Assembly: GCF_007713685.1 (NCBI RefSeq)
Contig: NZ_VMRJ01000002.1
Coordinates: 558,001 to 622,000, forward strand
Origin: Hymenobacter setariae
GTDB taxonomy: Bacteria > Bacteroidota > Bacteroidia > Cytophagales > Hymenobacteraceae
Direction: 5' to 3'
Length of the DNA stretch: 64,000 bases
Shown: positions 44,063-52,797 of the stretch, one piece after another
Position numbering within the stretch: position 1 is the first letter of the stretch
Layout: every line of letters begins with the position of its first letter
Translations under genes and position numbers: made by a program
The notes under the pieces: model-generated
The model's database searches: none
The model's input: the letters and a program-made list of their open reading frames with translations, nothing else
Told to the model about the DNA's origin: nothing

Positions 44063-45070
44063 TCACTGTTGATTGCTCATTGTCAAATGATGGCGCTCAT
44101 CTTTCACGGCGTTGTGAATGTCCCACACCACTTCGTGCTCAAAGGCATGGTGGCGCACGGGGCAGTCGGGCATGTGGCACAGCGAGCAGGCCGCGTACGA
44201 GCACGGGTCGGCGTGCACAAACATCTCGATTTCAACCGCCGCGAAGCGCGCCCGAATTAGCTCCTCTACTTCGTGAATTTCGGTGTGCACTTTTTCGAGC
44301 GAGAAGTAGTAGGGCATCTGCATGTGGCAGTCGATGTGCAGGTTAGCACCGTAGCGCTGCACACGTAGGTTGTGCACGTCTATCCAGCAGGGGCGGCGTA
44401 GGCGCTGTAGCTCGGCAATAACCTCGGCCACGGTGGCCAGGTCGCTCTCGTCCATGAGGCCGCCCACGGCGCTGCGCAGCATTTGGTAGCCGTTAAACAA
44501 GATGAAGGCACCTAGACCTAGCGCCGCGCCCGCATCGAAGCGCAGCACGCCCGTGAAGTGAACCAGCACCAGCGCCGCCGACGACACAATGCTCGTGAGT
44601 GCGTCGATGTAAAGGTGCTGCCCATCGCCCACCAGCGCCACCGACTGCACCTTGCGCCCGGCCCGCACCAGCCACAGCCCTAGGCCAAAATTGACCACCG
44701 ACGTGCTCGCCAGCAGCGCTACGCCCCAATCGGGCCGCGCTACCTGGTGCGGGTGGATGAAGCTGAGCGTGGCGCTGTACAGGATGAATGCCCCCGCAAT
44801 AAAAATCAGCGCGCCCTCGAAGCCCACCGATAGGTACTCGATTTTGCCGTGGCCGTAGGGATGGTTTTCGTCTTTGGGCAGGTCGGCCAGGTATAGGCTG
44901 TACAGCGCAAAACCGCTCGTGAATACGTTGATAATGCTCTCCAGCGCATCTGTCAGCACCACTTGTGAGTGGGTGAGGCGATAAGCGTAAAACTTGGTGA
45001 GCACCAAACCTATGCTAACGACGAGCGAAAGCAAACCTAGGCGGCGCTTGAGGCCAGGCGAAGCAGCCAT
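44063..45070 (-). CDS. Cation diffusion facilitator (CDF) transporter
   Basis: A 335-residue metal/proton antiporter. The ATG at 45070 is preferred, since further upstream residues are unlike CDF N-termini. Six hydrophobic segments are visible, with the metal-site regions SQVVLTDALESIINVF and NHPYGHGKIEYLSVG in the expected places. The cytoplasmic domain follows, then an unusual Cys/His-rich tail (HADPCSYAACSLCHMPDCPVRHHAF). It is divergent from an Nramp importer gene, so the two may set manganese or iron levels together. Metal specificity is not certain. Confidence 0.88.
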   Translation of the reverse strand: MAASPGLKRRLGLLSLVVSIGLVLTKFYAYRLTHSQVVLTDALESIINVFTSGFALYSLYLADLPKDENHPYGHGKIEYLSVGFEGALIFIAGAFILYSATLSFIHPHQVARPDWGVALLASTSVVNFGLGLWLVRAGRKVQSVALVGDGQHLYIDALTSIVSSAALVLVHFTGVLRFDAGAALGLGAFILFNGYQMLRSAVGGLMDESDLATVAEVIAELQRLRRPCWIDVHNLRVQRYGANLHIDCHMQMPYYFSLEKVHTEIHEVEELIRARFAAVEIEMFVHADPCSYAACSLCHMPDCPVRHHAFEHEVVWDIHNAVKDERHHLTMSNQQ

Positions 45071-45203
45071 GAAGAAAAAATTTGTGAAAAAGGCCCGCAA
45101 AGGTCGGCACGAAACGGAGCCAGCAGGTACGGCCGTACAAGCCCCAACCACAGATGCCCCGAGCGGGTGCCTAGGCAGAAACCTTTTACGGGTTTTTGCA
45201 GTA

Positions 45204-45243
45204 TTTAGGTTAGTTTAAAATAATTTTTAGGCTAATCTAAAAA
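45204..45243 (+). promoter_or_regulatory. Two DtxR/MntR-like operator palindromes before the Nramp gene
   Basis: TTTAGGTTAGTTTAAA at 45204-45219 and TTTTTAGGCTAATCTAAAAA at 45224-45243 are both near-palindromes resembling DtxR/MntR-type boxes (TTAGGnnnnnCTAA). They lie just upstream of, and over the -33 region of, the promoter at 45250. Binding would repress when Mn(II) or Fe(II) is abundant. The regulator gene is not in the window. Confidence 0.65.
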
Positions 45244-45249
45244 TTCAGT

Positions 45250-45257
45250 TACTTTTG
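45250..45257 (+). promoter_or_regulatory. -7 promoter box of the Nramp gene
   Basis: TACTTTTG, an exact TAnnTTTG match, 22 bp before the GTG start at 45279. The -33 region falls inside the second operator. Confidence 0.6.
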
Positions 45258-45278
45258 CTCTAATTACTTAAGTATTAC

Positions 45279-46655
45279 GTGTTGTTACCTTCTACTACCA
45301 CCGTTGACACTCCGGCCGCCTCGGTGCCCGAGCCGGGCTGGCGCCACGCTCGCCGCGGCACCTCGCTCAGCGAAGTACACGCCAGTATCCCGGTACCAGG
45401 AGCGGGCGCTACCTTTTGGCAGCGCTTTCGGGCCTACTGGGGGCCGGGGCTGCTGGTGGCCGTGGGCTACATGGACCCCGGCAACTGGGCCACCGACCTG
45501 GCCGGTGGCGCCCGCTTTGGCTACACGCTGCTGAGCGTAGTGCTCATCTCGAATCTGTTTGCCATGCTCTTGCAGCACCTGGCCGCCAAGCTCGGCATCG
45601 TGACCGGCCGCGACCTGGCCCAGGCCTGCCGCGATAACTATTCCAAGCCCGTGGCCATCGCCCTATGGCTGCTTTGCGAGGTGGCCATCGCAGCCTGTGA
45701 CCTAGCTGAGGTCATTGGGTCGGCCATAGCGCTCAACTTGCTCTTTGGCCTGCCCCTTCCCTGGGGAGTTGCCATCACCACGCTCGACGTGCTGCTGGTG
45801 CTGCTGATGCAAAATAAAGGTTTCAAGCTTATTGAAAGCCTGGTGGCGGGACTTATCTTTTTGATATTCGCCTGCTTTCTCTACGAAATCATTGCCTCAA
45901 AGCCCGACTGGTTGGGCCTGGCCAAAGGCCTGGTGCCGCAGCCCGAAGTCGTGACCAACCCGGCTATGCTCTATGTAGCCATCGGCATCCTAGGGGCCAC
46001 CGTGATGCCTCACAACCTGTATTTGCACAGCAGCATCGTGCAGGTGCGCCAGATAGTGCCCACGGAGGCTGGCAAGCGCTCGGCCATCAAGTTTGCTACC
46101 ATCGACTCGACGGTGGCCTTATTCCTGGCCTTCTTCATTAACGCCGCCATCCTGGTCACGGCCGCGGCGGCATTCCATGGCAAGGGCTACGAAGACGTGG
46201 CCGACATTGCCGATGCGCACAAGCTCCTCACGCCAGTACTGGGGGCGGGGGCAGCTAGCGCCGTGTTCGCCATCGCACTATTGGCCTCGGGCCAAAGTTC
46301 GACGCTGACCGGCACCCTAGCCGGCCAGATTGTAATGGAAGGCTTCCTCAACCTGCGCCTTAAGCCCTGGCTGCGCCGCCTCATTACGCGGTTGGTGGCG
46401 GTGGTGCCGGCGCTGGTAGTCGCCATCTTGTATGGTGAAAAAGGCACTGGGCAGCTCTTGGTATTCAGCCAAGTAGTACTGTCGCTGCAATTGTCTTTCG
46501 CAGTAGTGCCATTGGTGCTCTTTACCAACGACAAGCTCAAAATGGGCGTGTTCGTGAACCGGCCTTGGGTGCGCGTGGTGTCCTGGGTGGTAGCGGGGCT
46601 CATCATTGCGCTCAACGTGTTTTTACTCTGGCAAACGGTGGCGGGCAACGAGTAG
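45279..46655 (+). CDS. mntH: Nramp-family divalent metal ion importer
   Basis: A 458-residue proton-coupled metal transporter with about eleven transmembrane helices, starting with GTG. The helix-1 metal-binding motif DPGNWATDLAGG (Asp and Asn ligands) and the helix-6 motif MPHNLYLHSSIVQ are both intact, which indicates a working Nramp. It probably imports Mn(II), possibly Fe(II). The promoter carries two DtxR/MntR-like boxes, consistent with manganese control. A CDF exporter is encoded divergently. An N-terminal extension of about 40 residues (Pro/Ala/Arg-rich) precedes the conserved core. Confidence 0.93.
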   Translation: MLLPSTTTVDTPAASVPEPGWRHARRGTSLSEVHASIPVPGAGATFWQRFRAYWGPGLLVAVGYMDPGNWATDLAGGARFGYTLLSVVLISNLFAMLLQHLAAKLGIVTGRDLAQACRDNYSKPVAIALWLLCEVAIAACDLAEVIGSAIALNLLFGLPLPWGVAITTLDVLLVLLMQNKGFKLIESLVAGLIFLIFACFLYEIIASKPDWLGLAKGLVPQPEVVTNPAMLYVAIGILGATVMPHNLYLHSSIVQVRQIVPTEAGKRSAIKFATIDSTVALFLAFFINAAILVTAAAAFHGKGYEDVADIADAHKLLTPVLGAGAASAVFAIALLASGQSSTLTGTLAGQIVMEGFLNLRLKPWLRRLITRLVAVVPALVVAILYGEKGTGQLLVFSQVVLSLQLSFAVVPLVLFTNDKLKMGVFVNRPWVRVVSWVVAGLIIALNVFLLWQTVAGNE

Positions 46656-46657
46656 CG

Positions 46658-46675
46658 CGGGCAGCAACGCCCGCC
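46658..46675 (+). other. Small GC hairpin after the Nramp gene
   Basis: GCGGGC (46658-46663) pairs with GCCCGC (46670-46675). It has no T tract, so termination is uncertain. Confidence 0.4.
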
Positions 46676-46806
46676 TACTCACCCGGCCAATGAGGGGTTT
46701 TCAGTAGCCCCGTTTCTGACGACGATTTCTCTTTTTCAAGCGGCTGAAAAGCTGGCTCTGGGCCGCGCCTTGCCCCTAGGTGTGGGCTTTTATTACCGGG
46801 TATGTT

Positions 46807-49257
46807 ATGAAGCAACTTCTCCTCTGCCTGCTACTTATGCCCTTTTTGGCCCAGGCCCAAGCGTTGCGCGGCCACGTGCAAGATGCTGCCGGGCAACCCG
46901 TGCCTTATGCCAGCGTGGCTGTGCCCGCCCTGCACCAAGGCACCACCGCCAATGCGGCGGGCGACTTCACGTTGCCGGACTTTCCCGCTGGGCCGCAGCA
47001 GCTGGAAGTCAGCGCTGTCGGCTACACCACAGTCCGCTCGGCCGTGACGCTGCCGCTCGCCCAACCTTTGCTAGTAAAGCTAGAAGCTAGCGAAAAAGCC
47101 CTAGGGGAAGTGGTAGTAACGGGGGTAGGGCGAGCTACCGAAATCCGCCGCTCGCCGGTACCCATTGCGGCGCTGAGCCAGAGGGAAATTCGCTTGAATG
47201 CCAGCACCAACGTCATCGACGCGGCTGTGCGGGGCGTGCCCGGGCTGAGCGCCGTCACGACCGGCCCCAACGTAAGCAAGCCGTTCATCCGGGGCCTAGG
47301 GTACAACCGCGTGCTGACGCTCTACAATGGCCTGCGCCAGGAGGGGCAGCAGTGGGGCGACGAGCACGGCATCGAGGTCGATGCCTACGGCGTGGATAGG
47401 GTGGAGGTGGTGAAAGGCCCAGCCAGCCTGCTCTATGGCTCCGACGCTGTGGCTGGCGTGGTAAACCTGCTGCCCGCGCTACCTAGTGGCCCGGCCGGCG
47501 AGCTACACGGCGAGGCCCTAACCGAGTACCAGTCAGTGAACGGCCTATTGGGCGCGTCCCTAGGGCTCAATTATCAGAAGAACGGCCTACAAACAAGCTT
47601 CCGCGCCAGCCAGCGCCTAGCCCGCGACTACCGCAATGCCGTGGATGGGCGCGTGTACAACACCGGCTTTAGAGAGCTGACGCTGACGGGCATGGTGGGC
47701 GTGCAAAAGCGCTGGGGCGGCGCCCACCTCTGGCTCACGACCTACGACAACCATCAGGAAATACCCGACGGCAGCCGCGACTCGCTGAGCCGCGCCTTCA
47801 CCCGGCAGGTGTTCGAGTCGGATGCCGACGACATCCGCAACCGCCCAGTGGTGCCCGACTCCGAGCTGCGCAGCTACCGTATTGGTGACTTGCGCCAGCA
47901 CATTCGGCACTACCGGGCCTTTGCCAGCGGCGAGGTGAAGCTGGGCGCCGGCGAGCTGCGCCTGCTGCTGGGCGTGCAGCAAAACCACCGCCAGGAATTC
48001 AACCACCCCACCGCGCCCGACCAGCCGGGCCTCGACCTGCGCCTGACCACCACCAGCTACGAGGCGCGCTACCTGCTGCCCACCTGGCATGGCCTAGAGC
48101 TGACTGTGGGCGGCAACGGCATGAGCCAGGTGAATACCCACTTGCAAGCCACCGACTTCCCCATTCCGGCGTACCGTTTGTTTGACATCGGTGGCTTTGG
48201 CGTGGCTAAAAAGACCCTAGGCAAGCTGGAGCTAACCGGCGGCCTACGCTACGACACCCGCGTGGTGCGCTGGGATGATTTCTACGTAGCGCCCAACCTA
48301 GGAACGGGTTTTGACGGTGCTGCGGGGGCCGGCACGCCGGGAGCAGCCCTACAATTCCCGACGTTTCGCAATGCCTATCGGGGGCTTTCGGCCAGCCTGG
48401 GCGGCAGCTACGCCCTGGGTAGCCACCTGGTGCTGCGCGCCAACATAGCGCGCGGCTACCGGGCGCCCAACATCCCCGAAATCGGCTCCAATGGCCTTGA
48501 CCCTGGCGCGCACATCGTGTACTTGGGCAACCGTGGGTTTCAGCCGGAGTTCTCGTTGCAGGAGGACCTAGGTGTGCTGTGGCAGTCGAAAAACTGGGAA
48601 GCCAGCGCCGAAGTTTTCCACAACTACGTGGATAACTTCATTTACCAGGCGCGGCTTTTCGATGCTCAGGGCCAACCCGTGGAGGTGGTGCCCGGCAATG
48701 CTACCTACCAGTATCAGCAGGCCGCCGCTCGCCTCTACGGCGGCGAAATCAGCTTCAACCTGCACCCGGTCGCCCTGCCCTGGCTGAGCTGGCGCACCGG
48801 CGCCGCCCTCGTGGTAGGCCTCAACGACAACCCCGCCTTGCGCGAGCGAGTGGGTGATGCCGCCCGCTACCTACCCCTGATGCCACCCGCCCAGGCCCGC
48901 ACCGAGTTGCGCCTCACGGCGCCCACGCGGCCCGGCGCCCGCCTTGCGGCCAGCTACCTGCGCCTGACCCTGGACGGCACCGCCCGCCAAAACCGCTACT
49001 ACGCCGTGGATGGCGCCGAAACTGCCACCGCCGGCTACGTGCTGCTGGGCGTGGGCCTAGGTACCACCTGGCGTACCAAGGCCGGGCGCGAGGCCTTGCA
49101 GCTATTCGCGCAGGTTGATAATCTGTTTGATACGGCATATCAGTCGCACCTCAGCCGGCTCAAGTACTTCGAGTACTACGCCGCCTCGCCGAGCGGCCGG
49201 CTCGGCATCTTCAACCCCGGCCGCAATGTGGGAGTGAAGCTGGTAGTGCCGTTTTAA
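46807..49257 (+). CDS. TonB-dependent receptor with carboxypeptidase-like extension
   Basis: An 816-residue outer-membrane receptor. The ATG at 46807 gives a signal peptide (MKQLLLCLLLMPFLAQAQ). The N-terminal extension (ALRGHVQDAAGQPVPYASV) is a carboxypeptidase-regulatory-like domain. The plug follows (VVTGVGRATEIRRSPVPI, then NVSKPFIRGLGYNRVLTLYN) and the barrel ends in NVGVKLVVPF. It resembles metal or siderophore receptors of the CirA/FecA group, and the plug has a GDEHG segment common in such receptors. It follows the Nramp gene by about 150 bp, so a metal-chelate ligand is possible, but a separate promoter is likely. Confidence 0.88.
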   Translation: MKQLLLCLLLMPFLAQAQALRGHVQDAAGQPVPYASVAVPALHQGTTANAAGDFTLPDFPAGPQQLEVSAVGYTTVRSAVTLPLAQPLLVKLEASEKALGEVVVTGVGRATEIRRSPVPIAALSQREIRLNASTNVIDAAVRGVPGLSAVTTGPNVSKPFIRGLGYNRVLTLYNGLRQEGQQWGDEHGIEVDAYGVDRVEVVKGPASLLYGSDAVAGVVNLLPALPSGPAGELHGEALTEYQSVNGLLGASLGLNYQKNGLQTSFRASQRLARDYRNAVDGRVYNTGFRELTLTGMVGVQKRWGGAHLWLTTYDNHQEIPDGSRDSLSRAFTRQVFESDADDIRNRPVVPDSELRSYRIGDLRQHIRHYRAFASGEVKLGAGELRLLLGVQQNHRQEFNHPTAPDQPGLDLRLTTTSYEARYLLPTWHGLELTVGGNGMSQVNTHLQATDFPIPAYRLFDIGGFGVAKKTLGKLELTGGLRYDTRVVRWDDFYVAPNLGTGFDGAAGAGTPGAALQFPTFRNAYRGLSASLGGSYALGSHLVLRANIARGYRAPNIPEIGSNGLDPGAHIVYLGNRGFQPEFSLQEDLGVLWQSKNWEASAEVFHNYVDNFIYQARLFDAQGQPVEVVPGNATYQYQQAAARLYGGEISFNLHPVALPWLSWRTGAALVVGLNDNPALRERVGDAARYLPLMPPAQARTELRLTAPTRPGARLAASYLRLTLDGTARQNRYYAVDGAETATAGYVLLGVGLGTTWRTKAGREALQLFAQVDNLFDTAYQSHLSRLKYFEYYAASPSGRLGIFNPGRNVGVKLVVPF

Positions 49258-49575
49258 GCATATCGACGAGGTAGCTAGGGCTTGTCAGGCCGAGATGTTG
49301 ATTCAGCAGCTTGGGACACGTACTGTTCCCTTTCTTCTGTCATGCTGAGCTTGCGAAGCATCTTCTCACGTTGAGATTACCTAGCGTGAGAAGATGCTTC
49401 GCAAGCTCAGCATGACAGACGTTGTTTTATTTATTGTTTAGGCTATACCTGGATTTACAGAGGTAGGGCATTCATCATAAGCCAAAGGGGCTGTGAGTAG
49501 CAGCAGATTAAGGAAAAATGAAAATATTTCTTATCATTGACGCGGTAGAATATTTTCCTCTTTTCCCTTCTTTCT
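49258..49575. other. Intergenic region with REP-like element before susC
   Basis: A 318-bp gap. The only structure I see is the perfect hairpin at 49337-49418. The susC promoter should lie in the right-hand part but is not clear. Confidence 0.5.
49337..49418. repeat. Perfect 34-bp REP-like hairpin, GTCATGCTGAGC family
   Basis: Arms 49337-49370 and 49385-49418 are exact inverted copies with a 14-nt loop. The arm contains TGTCATGCTGAGCTTGCGAA. The same family occurs degenerately at 34094-34180. Confidence 0.9.
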
Positions 49576-52500
49576 ATGCCCAAACTTTACTCTTCTGGCC
49601 GAGGCTGGCCGCAGGGGATGCTCCTGCTGCTTTGCTTGGTGTTGTTGCATACGGCTGCCTGGGCGCAGTCTGCTGCGGGGCAGCGCTTTACGCTGCAAGG
49701 CCGCATCACGGATGCCACGGGGCAGGGACTGCCCGGCGCCACGGTGCTACTAAAAGGCACTGGCCTAGGTGCCTCTTCGGGCAACGATGGCGCGTACTCG
49801 CTTACGGGTACCCGACCGGCCGGCGCCTACACCCTCACGGTATCGTTGGTGGGGTATAAGACAGAGGCGCGGCCCATTACCCTAGGGTCCGCCGAAACGG
49901 TGACCACCGACGTGACCCTGGCCGAAAGCCGCCAAGACCTCGACGAGGTAGTGGTAGTAGGCTCGACTGTAACCACCAGTCGCCGCGAACTCGGCAACGC
50001 TATCAGCACCATCAATGGCAACGACTTGACCCAAAGCGGCTCGGGTGGCGTGCTCAATTCCTTGCAGGGCAAAGTGCCGGGCGCCCAAATCACGCAGAAC
50101 TCGGGTGACCCGGCTGGCTCCATCTCGGTGCGCCTGCGCGGGGTGCACTCGCTGACGGGCTCTTCCGACCCACTCTACGTCATCGACGGCGTAATTGTGA
50201 GCAACGCCAGCACCAACGTCTCGCAGCTGGCCTTGAGCAATGACATCGGCTCGGCTAATGCTGGTCAAAACCGCTTGGCTGACCTCAATCCCAATGATAT
50301 TGCCAGCATCAATGTCATCAATGGTGCAGCGGCGGCGGCGCAGTATGGGTCGCGGGCGGCCAATGGCGTGGTGCTCATTACTACCAAGCGCGGGCAGGCG
50401 GGGGTCCCTAGGGTGTCATTTTCGGGTAGCTTTCAGCTAAATGAGTTGCGCCACATGGTGCCGGTGAACACCTACGGCCGGCAGTTTGGTTACGCCGGGC
50501 TGAGGCTCTACACCATTGGGGTGCCAGCGGTGGCCGCCAACCCCGGCGTAACGACCACCGGCATTACCCGCGCCAACGCTACGACCCAGCTCGCTACCAA
50601 CCAGGTAGATGTGACGCGCTACAACTACTTCGACCAGGTTTTCCGCACCGGCTACGGCACCGACGATGCCGTGTCGGTGGCTGGTGGCTCGGAGCGCACG
50701 CAGTACTACTTTTCCCTAGGGTACCTCAAAAACCAGGGTATTGTGAAGGGTACCGACTTCACACGCTACAACCTGCGGGCGCGCATCGACCAACGCCTCA
50801 CCGACTGGGCCAAGGTGTCGGCGGGCATCAGCTACATCAATAGCTTTTCGAATGAGAAGGCTAATGGCAATGTCTTCTACAGCCCCATTAACTCGGTCAA
50901 TATCACCAACAACATCTACGACATTACGCAGCGCGACGCGGCTGGCAACCTGCTGGCTGTGGAGCCTACCCGCGTCAACCCGCTCTCGACCATCGAGGAC
51001 ATGAAGTTTACGCAGGGTGTGAACCGCACCGTGAGCGACGTGCAAGTAAACCTGACGCCAGTGAAGGGCCTGAGCGTGGACTATGTGCTGGGGGTAGATG
51101 CCTACTCGCAAGCCGGGCAGGGCTACATCCGGCCCTACCCATACCAGGCCACGGCGGGCCTGCCCGCCGCTCGCTACCCCCTAGGCTACGCTTCAAACGC
51201 TAACAACGTGGCGGTGCAGCTCAACTCTGACCTGAACGTGGGCTACGAGCGCTACCTAACCGAAAAGCTGAAATTGAACCTACTGGCGGGCTATAGCTAC
51301 CAGTATAGCCGCCAAGAGCTTACCTCTACACAGGGCCAAAATTTGGCGCCCTTTATCACGACCGTGAGCGGGGCGGCCAGCACTACGGTTACGTCCAGCT
51401 ACTACCTCGGCCAGTTTGACCTCAGCGGCCTCTACGCGCAGGCCACCCTTGGCTATCAAAATTTATTGTTCCTGACCGGGGCCATTCGCCGCGACCGCTC
51501 TACCATTTTCGCCGAGTCGCAAACCAACCAATATTACCCCAAGGTCAGTGCATCGCTGGTGGTGTCGGACCTCAGCTTTTGGAAGAACGCGGGCATTGCC
51601 AAGCCTTTCGGCACGTTTAAGCTCCGCGCCAGCTACGGCGAGGCGGGCAACCTGGCCGGCAATAATCCTTACACGCGCTTCTATCAGTTCCAGCCGGTTG
51701 GCTTTTTGGGGCGCAATACTATTGTGCCAAGCACGCTGCTGGGCAACCTAGGCCTGCGACCCGAGCGCAACAATGAGCTGGAAGGGGGTGCCGACCTAGG
51801 CTTCCTCAACGACCGGCTGGGGCTGGGAGTAACTGTGTATCGGCAAAAAATCACGGACCTACTGGTGCAGCGCAATACCGCACCATCTACGGGCGGCTCC
51901 AGCGTGACAGCCAACGTGGGCACAATGGAAAACCGCGGCCTCGAAGTGGTGCTGAGCGCCACGCCCGTGAAAACCACCGATTTTACCTGGGACCTGACGC
52001 TTATTTACAACCGCAACCGCAACAAGGTGCTCGACCTGCCGGGCTCGGGCGGTGCTACCCAAGCTATCTCGATTGACAACGCCGCCGGCGCGCCGGTGTA
52101 CCTGCTCAGCGGCCAGCCGGCGGGTGTGTTCTACGGCTCGACCTACGCCCGCAACCCCGATGGCTCGCTGCTGCTCACGCCCCAGGGCTTCCCGCAAGAT
52201 GAGCGCACCAGCGGCCAGGCCGTGGGCTCTACCACCTTCACGCCGGCCCGCGAAGCCAACGGTCAGCCCAGCTACGCCGCCGGCACCGCCGTGGCCAACG
52301 CCGTCATTGGCAACCCTAACCCTAACTGGACGGGCTCTGTCAACACCAATTTTGCCTACAAAAAGCTGTCCTTGCACCTGCTTCTCGACGCCGTGCGCGG
52401 CGTGAGCGTGTTCAATGCCGACAAGCGTACCCGGCAGGGCGTCGGCCTCGGCGACCTAGCCGAGCAGGAACTGCGCGGCGACCTGCCCCGTGGCTACATC

Positions 52501-52776
52501 TTCGCCATCTACAACACCCAGCAGTTTCGGGTCGATGACGGCTCCTACGTGAAGCTGCGCGAGGTGGCCCTGAGCTACGCGCTGCCCACGTTCACCAAGT
52601 TTATCAGCGGCTTGAATATCGCTTTGGTGGGCCGCAACCTGTATTCGTGGGACCACTACAACGGCTTCGACCCCGAAACCAGCGCCGGCGGTTCATCTGA
52701 CTTGCTGCGCGCCATCGACTTCGGTAATGTGCCGATTCCGCGCACGTATCAGCTCAAGCTTTCGGCCACATTCTAG
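49576..52776 (+). CDS. SusC/RagA-family TonB-linked outer-membrane protein
   Basis: A 1066-residue SusC-type transporter. After the signal peptide (ending in TAAWAQS) comes a carboxypeptidase-regulatory-like domain (LQGRITDATGQGLPGATVLLKG). The TonB-box-like segment DEVVVVG and the plug domain follow (LNSLQGKVPGAQITQNSGDP, then LRGVHSLTGSSDPLYVIDG). The long barrel ends in TYQLKLSATF. It forms a pair with the SusD gene 21 bp downstream, making an outer-membrane nutrient-uptake complex. No glycosidase, protease or sensor lies nearby, so the nutrient is unknown. Confidence 0.94.
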   Translation: MPKLYSSGRGWPQGMLLLLCLVLLHTAAWAQSAAGQRFTLQGRITDATGQGLPGATVLLKGTGLGASSGNDGAYSLTGTRPAGAYTLTVSLVGYKTEARPITLGSAETVTTDVTLAESRQDLDEVVVVGSTVTTSRRELGNAISTINGNDLTQSGSGGVLNSLQGKVPGAQITQNSGDPAGSISVRLRGVHSLTGSSDPLYVIDGVIVSNASTNVSQLALSNDIGSANAGQNRLADLNPNDIASINVINGAAAAAQYGSRAANGVVLITTKRGQAGVPRVSFSGSFQLNELRHMVPVNTYGRQFGYAGLRLYTIGVPAVAANPGVTTTGITRANATTQLATNQVDVTRYNYFDQVFRTGYGTDDAVSVAGGSERTQYYFSLGYLKNQGIVKGTDFTRYNLRARIDQRLTDWAKVSAGISYINSFSNEKANGNVFYSPINSVNITNNIYDITQRDAAGNLLAVEPTRVNPLSTIEDMKFTQGVNRTVSDVQVNLTPVKGLSVDYVLGVDAYSQAGQGYIRPYPYQATAGLPAARYPLGYASNANNVAVQLNSDLNVGYERYLTEKLKLNLLAGYSYQYSRQELTSTQGQNLAPFITTVSGAASTTVTSSYYLGQFDLSGLYAQATLGYQNLLFLTGAIRRDRSTIFAESQTNQYYPKVSASLVVSDLSFWKNAGIAKPFGTFKLRASYGEAGNLAGNNPYTRFYQFQPVGFLGRNTIVPSTLLGNLGLRPERNNELEGGADLGFLNDRLGLGVTVYRQKITDLLVQRNTAPSTGGSSVTANVGTMENRGLEVVLSATPVKTTDFTWDLTLIYNRNRNKVLDLPGSGGATQAISIDNAAGAPVYLLSGQPAGVFYGSTYARNPDGSLLLTPQGFPQDERTSGQAVGSTTFTPAREANGQPSYAAGTAVANAVIGNPNPNWTGSVNTNFAYKKLSLHLLLDAVRGVSVFNADKRTRQGVGLGDLAEQELRGDLPRGYIFAIYNTQQFRVDDGSYVKLREVALSYALPTFTKFISGLNIALVGRNLYSWDHYNGFDPETSAGGSSDLLRAIDFGNVPIPRTYQLKLSATF

Positions 52777-52797
52777 CGCATATAGCAGATAATCACT

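Noticed and set aside
48001..49138. Several long open frames antisense to or out of frame with the TonB receptor genes
   Set aside because: High GC creates long chance frames; the sense frames have full receptor domains.
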